NCBI GenBank assembly: GCA_910580015.1
Contig: CAJTVT010000027.1
Location: 1-38,730, forward strand
Reading direction: 5' to 3'
Source of the DNA: an uncultured Lachnospiraceae bacterium
GTDB taxonomy: Bacteria; Bacillota; Clostridia; Lachnospirales; Lachnospiraceae
Length of the DNA stretch: 38,730 nucleotides
Part shown: piece by piece, positions 26,036-33,747 of the stretch
Numbering within the stretch: the first letter of the stretch is position 1
How the letters are laid out: the number at the start of each line of letters is the position of its first letter
The notes under the pieces: model-generated
Database searches by the model: none
What the model saw: only the letters and a program-made list of their open reading frames with translations
What the model was told of the DNA's origin: nothing
Translations under genes and position numbers: made by a program

Positions 26036-28885
26036 ATGGAGAGGGCAGATAAGAGAGGAAGACTATTTATCTTGTTGTTGATATTTATTATTTTGTTTTC
26101 TATTTTATTTTATCGATTGTGGGAGTTGCAGATTGTAAGTGGGGAAAAGTATGCCAAAGATTACGAACTGAAGGTTACAAAAACGGTAAGAGACCACAAT
26201 ACAAGGGGCATGATATACGATTGTAACGGAGAAGCTCTGGCATATAATGAATTGGTGTATACCATTATCATGACAGATGATGGAGTGTATTCGTCAGAAC
26301 GGGAACATCAATTGGCGTTAAACAGCATGATTTATCATGTGACAAAAAAGTTGGAAGAGCAGCAGGAACCCATCAACAACGAACTAAAAATTAGGACGAG
26401 ACCAGATGGAACGTATGAATATACAGTATCAGATACAGCGTTGCTAAGGTTTAAAGCAGATATATTTGGCAAGGCCAACCCCAAGGATCTGACATCAGAA
26501 CAAACGAAAATGACAGCAGATGAGATGGTGGAGTATCTCTCTTCAAATCAGAAATTTGCACTTTACGGTCAGGGGGACAAAGGATATTCCCAGAAGGAGC
26601 GCAAGGAGTATGGCCTTCCAGGGGAGTATTCCAGCCAAGAAGTGTTGACAATCATAGGAATCAAATATATGCTATCGTTAAATTCCTACAGGAAATATAT
26701 ACCGATTGTTTTGGCTAAGGATATATCAGAGCAGACAGCGGCTTATCTGTTTGAGAATCAACCATCTTTTCCGGGAATCGAGGTTCAAAAAGACTGGAAA
26801 AGAGTCTATGCTGGAGGGGAAGCGTTTTCTCATATTCTTGGATATACTGGAACGATCTCTACAGAAGAGCTAGAACAATATCAGGGGACGGATCGGAATT
26901 ACACGTTTGATTCAGTGGTTGGAAAAGCGGGGATTGAGCAATATTTGGAGGAACATTTGCAGGGAATTGATGGAGAGGGCAAGATCATTGTAAATAATGT
27001 GGGAAAGATTGTAGGTGAAAAAGAGGTGATCAGGGAAACCGTGAGTGGACAAGATGTAACACTATCCATTGATAAGAATTTGCAGATAGCATTGTATCAT
27101 ATTCTGGAGCAGAATTTGGCAGGAGTGGTCGCAAGTAATCTGATCCATGCGAAGGAGTTTGACAAGACGCAGATTGCGGACACGTCCAATATCCGTATTC
27201 CAATTTACGATGTTTATCAGGCGTTGATTGAAAATCATGTGATTTCTCTGGAGGATTTGCACAACCCAAATGCAACAGAATGGGAGCAGAATCTTGCACA
27301 ATTATTGGAGAGAAAGCAAAGTGAGGCTATGGAGGCGATCAAAGCGGAGTTGTTACATGGAACGATATCATATGACCTTTTGCCAGAGGAATTGCAGGAG
27401 TATGTTTCTTATCTGGTAGGTGGGGGTGCTATTTTGGATGAGGATGCCATTGACAAGGAGGATGAGACATACAAAAAATGGGTCCAAAAAAGTGAAATCA
27501 GTCCAAAAGAATTTTTGACGTATGCGGTGGAACAAGAATGGATTGCCGCCGGAATATTGGACACGGAACAGGGATATTTTACGGCGGGAGAACGGTATAC
27601 GTTATTGGTGGATGTGATGATAAATCGTATGGAGAAAGAGACAGAATTTAAAGAGTTGTTTTTTAAACGACTGATTCTGGAGGATAAAATTACAGGAAAG
27701 GATCTGTGCATGCTGCTGTATGAACAACAGGTGTTATCGAAGGCAGACGAAGATTATGAAAAAATTCGAACGGGTGAGTGGGATGCGTTCACTTTTCTAA
27801 AAAAGAAAATAGAACATTTAGAACTGACACCTGCACAGTTAGCGCTAGATCCTTGTTCTGCATCGGCAGTGGTAGTACAGCCGCAAACGGGGAAAGTGTT
27901 GGCGATGGTATCTTATCCTGGGTACGATAATAACCGTCTGGCAAATGAGATGGATTCGGATTATTACAATCAACTTTTAAAGGATCGGTCATTGCCGTTA
28001 TATAACAGAGCAACGCAACAGTTGACTGCTCCAGGCTCAACTTTTAAACCAATCACAATAATTGCAGGTTTGCAGGAGGGTGTGATTTTTCCAGATACGT
28101 CTGTACTTTGTGATGGTGTATTTGATAAAGTAGTTCCCAGCTTAAGATGCTGGAAGCATTCTGGGCATGGAACTGTGACCGATGTTCCAACGGCGCTTCA
28201 GTTCTCGTGTAATGATTATTTGTGTGAAATTGCATATCGAATGGGAACACAGACAGGCACAGAATACACAGACAGTGCTTCTCTGAAGCGGCTGCAAGCT
28301 TACTGCGAGCTATTTTGTCTGAATGAAAAGTCTGGAATTGAGATTGCAGAGTCTAGCCCTCATGTGACAGATGCGTATGGGATTCCATCAGCTATCGGGC
28401 AGGGGACCCATAATTATGCAACGGTACAGCTTGCCCGATATGTAAGTACAATTGCTTCCAAAGGAGATGTTTTTTCCTTATCCTTGATAAAAGGGGAGTC
28501 AGATCTAGATGGGAACTTTACAGAAAAGGAAGCTAAGCGAAAGCACAAGGTGGAATTGCCAGATACGGTGTGGGAGGTTGTCCATTCGGGGATGATTCAA
28601 TTTGCACAGAATAATAACCTATTAAAAGAGATGGAGATTCCAGTTGCAGGAAAGACAGGAACTGCCCAGGAGGCAGAAAATAGACCAGATCATGCATTAT
28701 TTGTAGGGTACGCTCCAGCAGACAAGCCAGAGATTGCCGTTGCAGTCAGAATCGCAAATGGATATGGTTCTTCCAATGCCACAGCCGTTGGAAAGAATAT
28801 TTTTAACTACTATTTTGGCTTGGAAAGCCTAGAAAATATTGTAACTGGTGAGGCATCCCAGGCGTTCAATACTAGGACAGATTAA
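26036..28885 (+). CDS. Class B penicillin-binding protein (PBP2-like transpeptidase)
   Basis: A 949-residue class B PBP, which cross-links peptidoglycan outside the membrane. I choose ATG 26036 (9 bases after AAGGAG) over the GTG at 26030. One membrane anchor lies at about residues 10-32. A dimerisation domain follows (RGMIYDCNGEALAYNE). A long, partly helical region at about 360-600 lies before the transpeptidase domain, which starts QTGKVLAMVSYPGY. Active-site motifs are STFK 668-671, SCN 724-726 and KTGTAQ from 873. It is longer than Gram-negative PBP2 but not unusual for Clostridia. Two BlaI-type operators precede it, so it is probably induced by beta-lactams, like mecA-type systems. It is followed in an operon by a class D-like protein. 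Whether it has low beta-lactam affinity cannot be read from sequence. Confidence 0.92.
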   Translation: MERADKRGRLFILLLIFIILFSILFYRLWELQIVSGEKYAKDYELKVTKTVRDHNTRGMIYDCNGEALAYNELVYTIIMTDDGVYSSEREHQLALNSMIYHVTKKLEEQQEPINNELKIRTRPDGTYEYTVSDTALLRFKADIFGKANPKDLTSEQTKMTADEMVEYLSSNQKFALYGQGDKGYSQKERKEYGLPGEYSSQEVLTIIGIKYMLSLNSYRKYIPIVLAKDISEQTAAYLFENQPSFPGIEVQKDWKRVYAGGEAFSHILGYTGTISTEELEQYQGTDRNYTFDSVVGKAGIEQYLEEHLQGIDGEGKIIVNNVGKIVGEKEVIRETVSGQDVTLSIDKNLQIALYHILEQNLAGVVASNLIHAKEFDKTQIADTSNIRIPIYDVYQALIENHVISLEDLHNPNATEWEQNLAQLLERKQSEAMEAIKAELLHGTISYDLLPEELQEYVSYLVGGGAILDEDAIDKEDETYKKWVQKSEISPKEFLTYAVEQEWIAAGILDTEQGYFTAGERYTLLVDVMINRMEKETEFKELFFKRLILEDKITGKDLCMLLYEQQVLSKADEDYEKIRTGEWDAFTFLKKKIEHLELTPAQLALDPCSASAVVVQPQTGKVLAMVSYPGYDNNRLANEMDSDYYNQLLKDRSLPLYNRATQQLTAPGSTFKPITIIAGLQEGVIFPDTSVLCDGVFDKVVPSLRCWKHSGHGTVTDVPTALQFSCNDYLCEIAYRMGTQTGTEYTDSASLKRLQAYCELFCLNEKSGIEIAESSPHVTDAYGIPSAIGQGTHNYATVQLARYVSTIASKGDVFSLSLIKGESDLDGNFTEKEAKRKHKVELPDTVWEVVHSGMIQFAQNNNLLKEMEIPVAGKTGTAQEAENRPDHALFVGYAPADKPEIAVAVRIANGYGSSNATAVGKNIFNYYFGLESLENIVTGEASQAFNTRTD

Positions 28886-28918
28886 TGAAAAAACATGTGA
28901 AAAGACAGGAGGCGCATT

Positions 28919-29974
28919 ATGAAAAAGAAGATGTATATAGCAGGGATCGTATGTTTTATTTTCGTGTGGTCAGGCATGGCAGGAGGATGTGCTGGAGATG
29001 AGAAAAAAGCATCACAGGAAACCATAGAGAAACATCAGGAAAACGCAGAACAGGAAAATGAGAACGATGAAATATTGCAGAAAGAGGCGCAACAGTATGC
29101 GAAAGAATCATCAGAAACTACAGTCTTGGATCATACAACGGAGGAAGCGCTGGAAGAAACGGATTTGGACCCTACAACGGAAGAATCAACCAAAGAAGCA
29201 ATCGCTGAAACAGAAGAGATGGATTGGTCAGAATATTTTGACGGGATCCAAGGCGCGGCAGTTGTATATAATCCTGTTAAGAGGCAATATTTGATATATA
29301 ACAGGGAACTTGCTCAAACTAGGAGATCTCCTTGCTCTACCTTTAAAATTATTTCCTCTTTGACTGCATTGGAACATGGGATAATGGAACCAGAGCAATC
29401 GGTTCGTACATGGAGTGGAGAGTTGTTCTGGAATGAGGAATGGAATCGCGATCTTAATTTTTCGGAGGCATTTCGTAGCTCCTGTGTCTGGTATTTCCGG
29501 GAGCTTATAAATGAGATCGGTCCAGAGCGGATGCAGAAGGAAATAGATAAACTTGTGTACGGGAATGGTGATATTTCTGATTGGGAAGGTCAATTAAATA
29601 TGAATAATCAAAATCCAGCTTTGACAGGATTTTGGATTGAGTCGTCTTTGAAAATTTCACCGAAAGAGCAAGCGGAAGTGATGGAGCGCATTTTTGGGGA
29701 AAATTCCATGTATTCACAAGAGACGCTGAATGAGCTAAAGCAGGTAATGTTAGTGCAAGAACAGGTGAAATCAGATATTTCAATTTATGGAAAGACTGGA
29801 ATGGGCAAAGTCCAGGGTGAGGTAGTGGATGCTTGGTTTACCGGATTTGCAGAACAGACAGATCAAAAATGGTATTTTTGTGTATATCTGGGGAGGACAG
29901 ATGAGAAAGACGTCTCTAGCGCTGTGGCGAAGGAAATTGCCATTCAGTTGATGCAACAATCTAAGTTTTATTGA
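28919..29974 (+). CDS. Class D beta-lactamase-like lipoprotein
   Basis: A 351-residue secreted lipoprotein: signal peptide with lipobox MAGGC, lipid attachment predicted at Cys24. A Glu/Thr-rich linker of about 75 residues leads to a DBL-type penicillin-recognising domain. It has the class D set in order: STFK 140-143, SCV 188-190, YGN 214-216, WIESSLKIS near 239-247 and KTG 292-294. The enzyme would hydrolyse beta-lactams outside the membrane. The fold is shared with BlaR1 sensors, so a pure sensor role is a weaker alternative. The gene starts 33 bases after the PBP stop with an AGGAGG site, so it shares the BlaI-controlled transcript. The neighbouring BlaR1 sensor domain is related but clearly distinct. 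Confidence 0.85.
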   Translation: MKKKMYIAGIVCFIFVWSGMAGGCAGDEKKASQETIEKHQENAEQENENDEILQKEAQQYAKESSETTVLDHTTEEALEETDLDPTTEESTKEAIAETEEMDWSEYFDGIQGAAVVYNPVKRQYLIYNRELAQTRRSPCSTFKIISSLTALEHGIMEPEQSVRTWSGELFWNEEWNRDLNFSEAFRSSCVWYFRELINEIGPERMQKEIDKLVYGNGDISDWEGQLNMNNQNPALTGFWIESSLKISPKEQAEVMERIFGENSMYSQETLNELKQVMLVQEQVKSDISIYGKTGMGKVQGEVVDAWFTGFAEQTDQKWYFCVYLGRTDEKDVSSAVAKEIAIQLMQQSKFY

Positions 29975-30002
29975 TAAACGAATCATGAATTAAAATTAAT
30001 AT

Positions 30003-30049
30003 AAAATATATGGTTGTGCATTCAAAAGAGTCACAACCATATATTTTTT
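30003..30049. terminator. Bidirectional terminator between convergent bla operons
   Basis: A perfect 16-bp stem (AAAATATATGGTTGTG at 30003-30018 with CACAACCATATATTTT at 30032-30047) with a 13-base loop lies between the convergent class D-like and blaR1 genes. The plus strand ends in TTTTTT. Confidence 0.9.
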
Positions 30050-30107
30050 CAATGATTCTTTGATAAATTCTCTATTTTCCGTAATAATCTAAGATAAGTT
30101 GACCAGA

Positions 30108-31904
30108 TCAGTTCCAGAGTCCCAGTTGGGAGAGGATAGAGAAGGTCAAATCTGCGGCAAGAGGCCCAGAGGCGAGATCCTCGTTTTGAATGTTGGTGGC
30201 AAAGAAGTAAGTATTCCCATCTTGCTCCAAGAATCCGATAAACCAGCCAGAAACATTTTGTCCATTCACATCTTTTGTTCCAGTTTTGCCATAGATGGTT
30301 CCCGTATTTGAGGAAGAGAGACAGATGGCATCTTTTACAGCCGCTATATTTTCTGCTGTGAAACCGAATTGGTTGTCATAAAACTTCTTCAACAATTCCA
30401 CCTGTTCAACGGGGGAGATTTTTAAGGAGGAATCTGCCCAATAAGTGGAAATATCTGTGCCTATGAATTGATTGCCATATCCGATCCGTTGAACATATTC
30501 CCGAATGGTTGGCAGACTCGCCTGTTTATCGAGTTCTTGAAAATACCATGTCACTGAATTTTGCATGGCAGATGTCAATGTCTGATCCTTGTTCCAAAGC
30601 GCGTAGGGATAATGTTGTCCATCCCAAGAAATGGAAGATTGTTCAGGGGTAATCCGCTCTGATTCCAAGGCAAAGAGGGCGCTGTATATTTTGTAGGTGG
30701 AGACAGGAGAATATCGTGTCAGTGCAGCATCTTTATTATAGATCTGCCATTTGTCATTGGCCGTGTCATACAGGACGAAGCTGCCGCTGTGACGGCCAAA
30801 GGAATCACTTAAATTAAGAGTCTGCACATTCCTTCCATGCTCCTTCCAGTTATAATGATCTTGATCAGAAGCTGAGATACACAGCAGAGGGGCAAAACCA
30901 GAGAGAAGTATGGCGATCAGTCCAAATACGAGAAATCCCTGAAGTTTTTTTCGAAAAGAGGCTGGTCGATAAGTTTTAATATTCAAAATTCTTTTCTGCA
31001 TCTGCGCCATGCTTCCGCTGATGCCTGCGGCAAAAGGGAAGGGAGAACGTGAAGTTTTTTCAGCAAAATTGATCAGTGTAGTGCCATAGTCCTGACAGGC
31101 GTCCATTCCAAGCAGATTTAACACGGAGGTGTCACAGGCAATTTCACGGTCATTTTTCATTTCTCTCAGGGCATACCATACAAATGGATTGAACCAATAC
31201 AATACGCCTACAACGGTCATAAAAATATTTACCACAGAGTCTTTGTGCTTGAAATGGGAAAGTTCATGCAGCAGCATGTATCGTATTTCCTCTGGGCGGT
31301 GCTCTGAGAGCAGATGGATAGGCAGATAGATACAAGGAGTGAAAACGCCTGCAATGATGGGGGAGTTCAAAAATGCAGTACTATAAATGGGTACCGTTCT
31401 TGTAATCTTCATTTCTGTCAGACAGTTGTGGTATAGCCTATGTATCTGGGGATTTTGCAAGGGTAATGCAGATTTCTTGAGAGCGTGAAAACGGAACGTG
31501 GACTTTAGAATCAAACCGATCATTCCGATGATGCCAAGAACCCAGAGTGTGCACAGAAGAGCTATCAGTACAGAGGGGGTTTTGCTGCTGACAGAAATGC
31601 CAAAGTCGTTCATCCAATTTATGCCGCCAGACGAAGATACAGTGGTGATTGCCTCAATTCCTGTGTCTTGGTAAGAGCCAGAGACAGATTGAAAATGGAA
31701 GAGGTTGGAAAAAATGGAAGCGTTGATGGCAGTTGAGATGGGTAGAAAAGGAACAGCTAATAATCCAAGGAACAGAATCCAAAGATGATATTGCATCCGA
31801 CTGGTCAAACTTTTACGAAACAGATGTTTGACGGCTAAAAGGATACCAGTTAGGATGCTGATAAATAGATTGCATATGAGAAATTGGATGATAAAATCAC
31901 ACAC
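30108..31904 (-). CDS. blaR1: BlaR1-type beta-lactam sensor and M56 protease
   Basis: A 598-residue sensor-transducer from GTG 31904, which follows GGAGG by 8 bases and overlaps the blaI stop by 8 bases. Earlier in-frame starts would lie deep inside blaI. The N-terminal part has about four membrane segments and a cytosolic M56 zinc protease domain with HELSH at 213-217. The C-terminal extracellular penicillin sensor shows STYK at 402-405, a SVTWYF block, YGN and KTGT. Acylation of the sensor by a beta-lactam is known to trigger cleavage of BlaI in this family. The gene is transcribed with blaI and converges on the PBP/class D-like operon that the pair probably controls. Confidence 0.93.
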   Translation of the reverse strand: MCDFIIQFLICNLFISILTGILLAVKHLFRKSLTSRMQYHLWILFLGLLAVPFLPISTAINASIFSNLFHFQSVSGSYQDTGIEAITTVSSSGGINWMNDFGISVSSKTPSVLIALLCTLWVLGIIGMIGLILKSTFRFHALKKSALPLQNPQIHRLYHNCLTEMKITRTVPIYSTAFLNSPIIAGVFTPCIYLPIHLLSEHRPEEIRYMLLHELSHFKHKDSVVNIFMTVVGVLYWFNPFVWYALREMKNDREIACDTSVLNLLGMDACQDYGTTLINFAEKTSRSPFPFAAGISGSMAQMQKRILNIKTYRPASFRKKLQGFLVFGLIAILLSGFAPLLCISASDQDHYNWKEHGRNVQTLNLSDSFGRHSGSFVLYDTANDKWQIYNKDAALTRYSPVSTYKIYSALFALESERITPEQSSISWDGQHYPYALWNKDQTLTSAMQNSVTWYFQELDKQASLPTIREYVQRIGYGNQFIGTDISTYWADSSLKISPVEQVELLKKFYDNQFGFTAENIAAVKDAICLSSSNTGTIYGKTGTKDVNGQNVSGWFIGFLEQDGNTYFFATNIQNEDLASGPLAADLTFSILSQLGLWN

Positions 31905-32292
31905 TTTTGGAGCCTCCTTTGTCAGAGTTTTTGGAAAGAAGAGAGCGGAGCGTATGGATTTCAGTCTCGGATAATTTGTCTTGATCCAGATAGGCGGACA
32001 GCATAGAAGAAATATTGCCGCCATAAAATCGGTTTAGGAAGGAGGTACTTTCCTGGCCGATATATTCATCTTGATCTACCAGCGGGGTATACACAAACAA
32101 GCGGCTTTGCTTTTCATAGGTGAGTGCGCCTTTGTTTACTAAACGCTTGATCAGAGTTTGTATGGTCTTTGGACTCCAAGTCGTAGTTTGCACCAAACGG
32201 TCGGTAATCTCATTTGTGCTGATCGGTGCGTATTTCCAGACAATTTTCATTACTTCAAATTCTGCTTCCGATATTTGGGGAAGGGCTTTCAT
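31897..32292 (-). CDS. blaI: BlaI/MecI-family repressor
   Basis: A 131-residue repressor starting at ATG 32292 after AAGGAGG. The winged-helix domain is typical (ISEAEFEVMKIVWKYAPIST, NEITDRLV, WSPKTIQTLIKRLVNKGALT), followed by a C-terminal dimerisation part. It should bind TTAC-N4-GTAA dyads, which occur at its own promoter and twice before the PBP gene. It is cleaved or released after BlaR1 senses a beta-lactam. Its stop overlaps the blaR1 start, so the two are translationally coupled. Confidence 0.95.
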   Translation of the reverse strand: MKALPQISEAEFEVMKIVWKYAPISTNEITDRLVQTTTWSPKTIQTLIKRLVNKGALTYEKQSRLFVYTPLVDQDEYIGQESTSFLNRFYGGNISSMLSAYLDQDKLSETEIHTLRSLLSKNSDKGGSKSV

Positions 32293-32310
32293 AGTTTTCC
32301 TCCTTAAGTC

Positions 32311-32358
32311 TTACGTTCGTAATAAAAGTAGTATAAAATATTATATCTGTTATGTCAA
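32311..32358 (-). promoter_or_regulatory. blaI-blaR1 promoter with operator
   Basis: On the minus strand TTGACA (32358-32353) and TATACT (32335-32330) are spaced by exactly 17 bp. Immediately downstream lies TTAC-GTTC-GTAA (32322-32311), overlapping the likely transcription start. It has the same half-sites as the two operators before the PBP gene, which supports one shared BlaI regulon. Confidence 0.88.
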
Positions 32359-32404
32359 TCATTTTGCAGAATACAGAAACTTATTTTTCGATCAGAACAT
32401 GAAA

Positions 32405-32520
32405 AAACATGCAAAAGGGCTGCTTATACTGAACTGATCCCTCCTAAGTAACAAGTTTTTATTATTTCACCTGTCTACCTAGAAGGAAGCATATTAGGAA
32501 AGCAGCCCTTTTGCATGTTT
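32405..32520 (-). terminator. 21-bp perfect inverted repeat, terminator-like with long loop
   Basis: Arms 32405-32425 and 32500-32520 are perfect inverted repeats over 21 bp, separated by 74 bases. Read leftwards, the second arm is followed by TTTTTT, as expected for a terminator of the chemoreceptor remnant whose stop lies in the right arm. The 74-base loop is too long for a classical terminator, so it may be a structured RNA or the scar of an insertion into the loop. Confidence 0.5.
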
Positions 32521-32890
32521 AGTTAATTCGGAATTGACGGATCAGCTGATTCAATGTTCTAGCTTGCTCTGACAATTGATTGGAGATTGCAGCGCTCTCT
32601 TCTGCGGCGTAAGAATTTTCTTCTATGACTTTGGAGACTTCTTTGATTCTGTTTTCCACAGAGACAATCATTTCTGATTGCTGAGTGCTGGCAAGTGAGA
32701 TGTCATCTATCAGTATTTGGATGGATTGAATACACGCATTGATTGCCTGCATCGCAGAGATGGCAAGGTTCGTGGATTCTGTGCTGGTCTTTACATCATC
32801 TCTGGAGTTGCCGATCAGCGTGCTTGCGTCTTTTGCAGCCTCCGAAAATCTGGAGGCAAGGGTCTCTGTCATGCTTGTTGATTCAACAAA
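32519..32890 (-). pseudogene. C-terminal fragment of a methyl-accepting chemotaxis protein
   Basis: A short minus-strand frame, bounded upstream by a TAG at 32893-32891, reads MTETLASRFSEAAKDASTLI and further coiled-coil. It ends with the typical chemoreceptor tail AAISNQLSEQARTLNQLIRQ. Only about the last 120 residues remain; the ligand, membrane, HAMP and signalling hairpin tip parts are gone. It sits directly downstream of the contractile-system operon, so the junction may mark where that cluster was inserted or deleted. Confidence 0.75.
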
Positions 32891-32928
32891 CTATTGCAGA
32901 AAAATTTTACCATAAGAAAGGTGATTTT

Positions 32929-33747
32929 TCAAGAGCGGTATTCTTCTGGTGGTTCATCTGCGGGAACGGTAATATCTTCCGTGGACGCATTGGGGAAAGA
33001 AGAGATCGCGTTATTTTCCCAATGCTTTTTTGACACATTTTCGTGGCTTTTTCGTTGTCTGTCAGGTTGGTAAGTTTTCTCTTCATTTTGTCGACTTTTC
33101 CGTTGACTTATCGCTGTTTGTTTCTTGTTGCGCTGGTCTAACATAATCTTAAGTTCGCTGCAAAGCTGCCGTTCCTTTGCCTCTTTTTTTCGGAGCCTGT
33201 TGTTTAAAATATCTGTGTGTTTGTTTTCCTGATCAAATTCTTCTGGCGTAGAATAATGAGGATCTTCTCTCTGCATCTCTAGTTTTCTGCGTTCTGGTTC
33301 CTGGTCTAAAAATCCAAAGGCATCTGTGAGTGTTTGGTGTCCTTGTCGTTTGACCATTTCTTTCATACATGCTAAGAAATCGGCGCTTTTTTCACCACAA
33401 GACATATCATAAAAAAGCGCCTGGCTGCGCAGGGGTACTTCAGAAGCATACAACATCTGCTTGTCGCCGTGGGTGATCTTTTTCATGGTATCATGGTCTA
33501 AATGTTTTTCTTTTTCTGTATGGATCCGCGTGTTAGGAGCTTCCAAGGCTTCCAGAGTAAGGCCCTCGTGATTTTGTTCGGCGTGGCGGTCTTTTTTTAA
33601 ATAGTGCAGCCTGCCATAGGAGTTCTTGATATCATAGATGTTGTTGTCTTTTCTATGTTCTGTGGGTTCTCGGTGGAGGATGGATGAACTGGAATCCCAA
33701 CGTGGATTTTTGTGTTCCTTTTCAAAATAAGTGTGCATATTCTCCAT
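32929..33747 (-). CDS. Charged hypothetical protein, contractile-system operon
   Basis: About 272 residues from ATG 33747; GTG 33756 and ATG 33738 are also possible, none with a clear ribosome site. The start overlaps the AAA+ gene end, which implies translational coupling. The protein is very rich in Lys, Glu, Gln, Arg and His, with no signal peptide or membrane segment. It is likely largely helical or disordered, with a more ordered-looking middle (MKEMVKRQGHQTLTDAFGFL). I do not recognise a family. Its position in the operon suggests a cluster-specific accessory or regulatory role, and nothing more can be claimed. Confidence 0.7.
   Translation of the reverse strand: MENMHTYFEKEHKNPRWDSSSSILHREPTEHRKDNNIYDIKNSYGRLHYLKKDRHAEQNHEGLTLEALEAPNTRIHTEKEKHLDHDTMKKITHGDKQMLYASEVPLRSQALFYDMSCGEKSADFLACMKEMVKRQGHQTLTDAFGFLDQEPERRKLEMQREDPHYSTPEEFDQENKHTDILNNRLRKKEAKERQLCSELKIMLDQRNKKQTAISQRKSRQNEEKTYQPDRQRKSHENVSKKHWENNAISSFPNASTEDITVPADEPPEEYRS

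Noticed and set aside
28919..29974. Reading the class D-like protein as a second BlaR1 sensor
   Set aside because: It has its own signal peptide and lipobox, no membrane protease part, and the SxV, YGN and WIES motifs fit class D enzymes better, though the fold alone cannot exclude a sensor.
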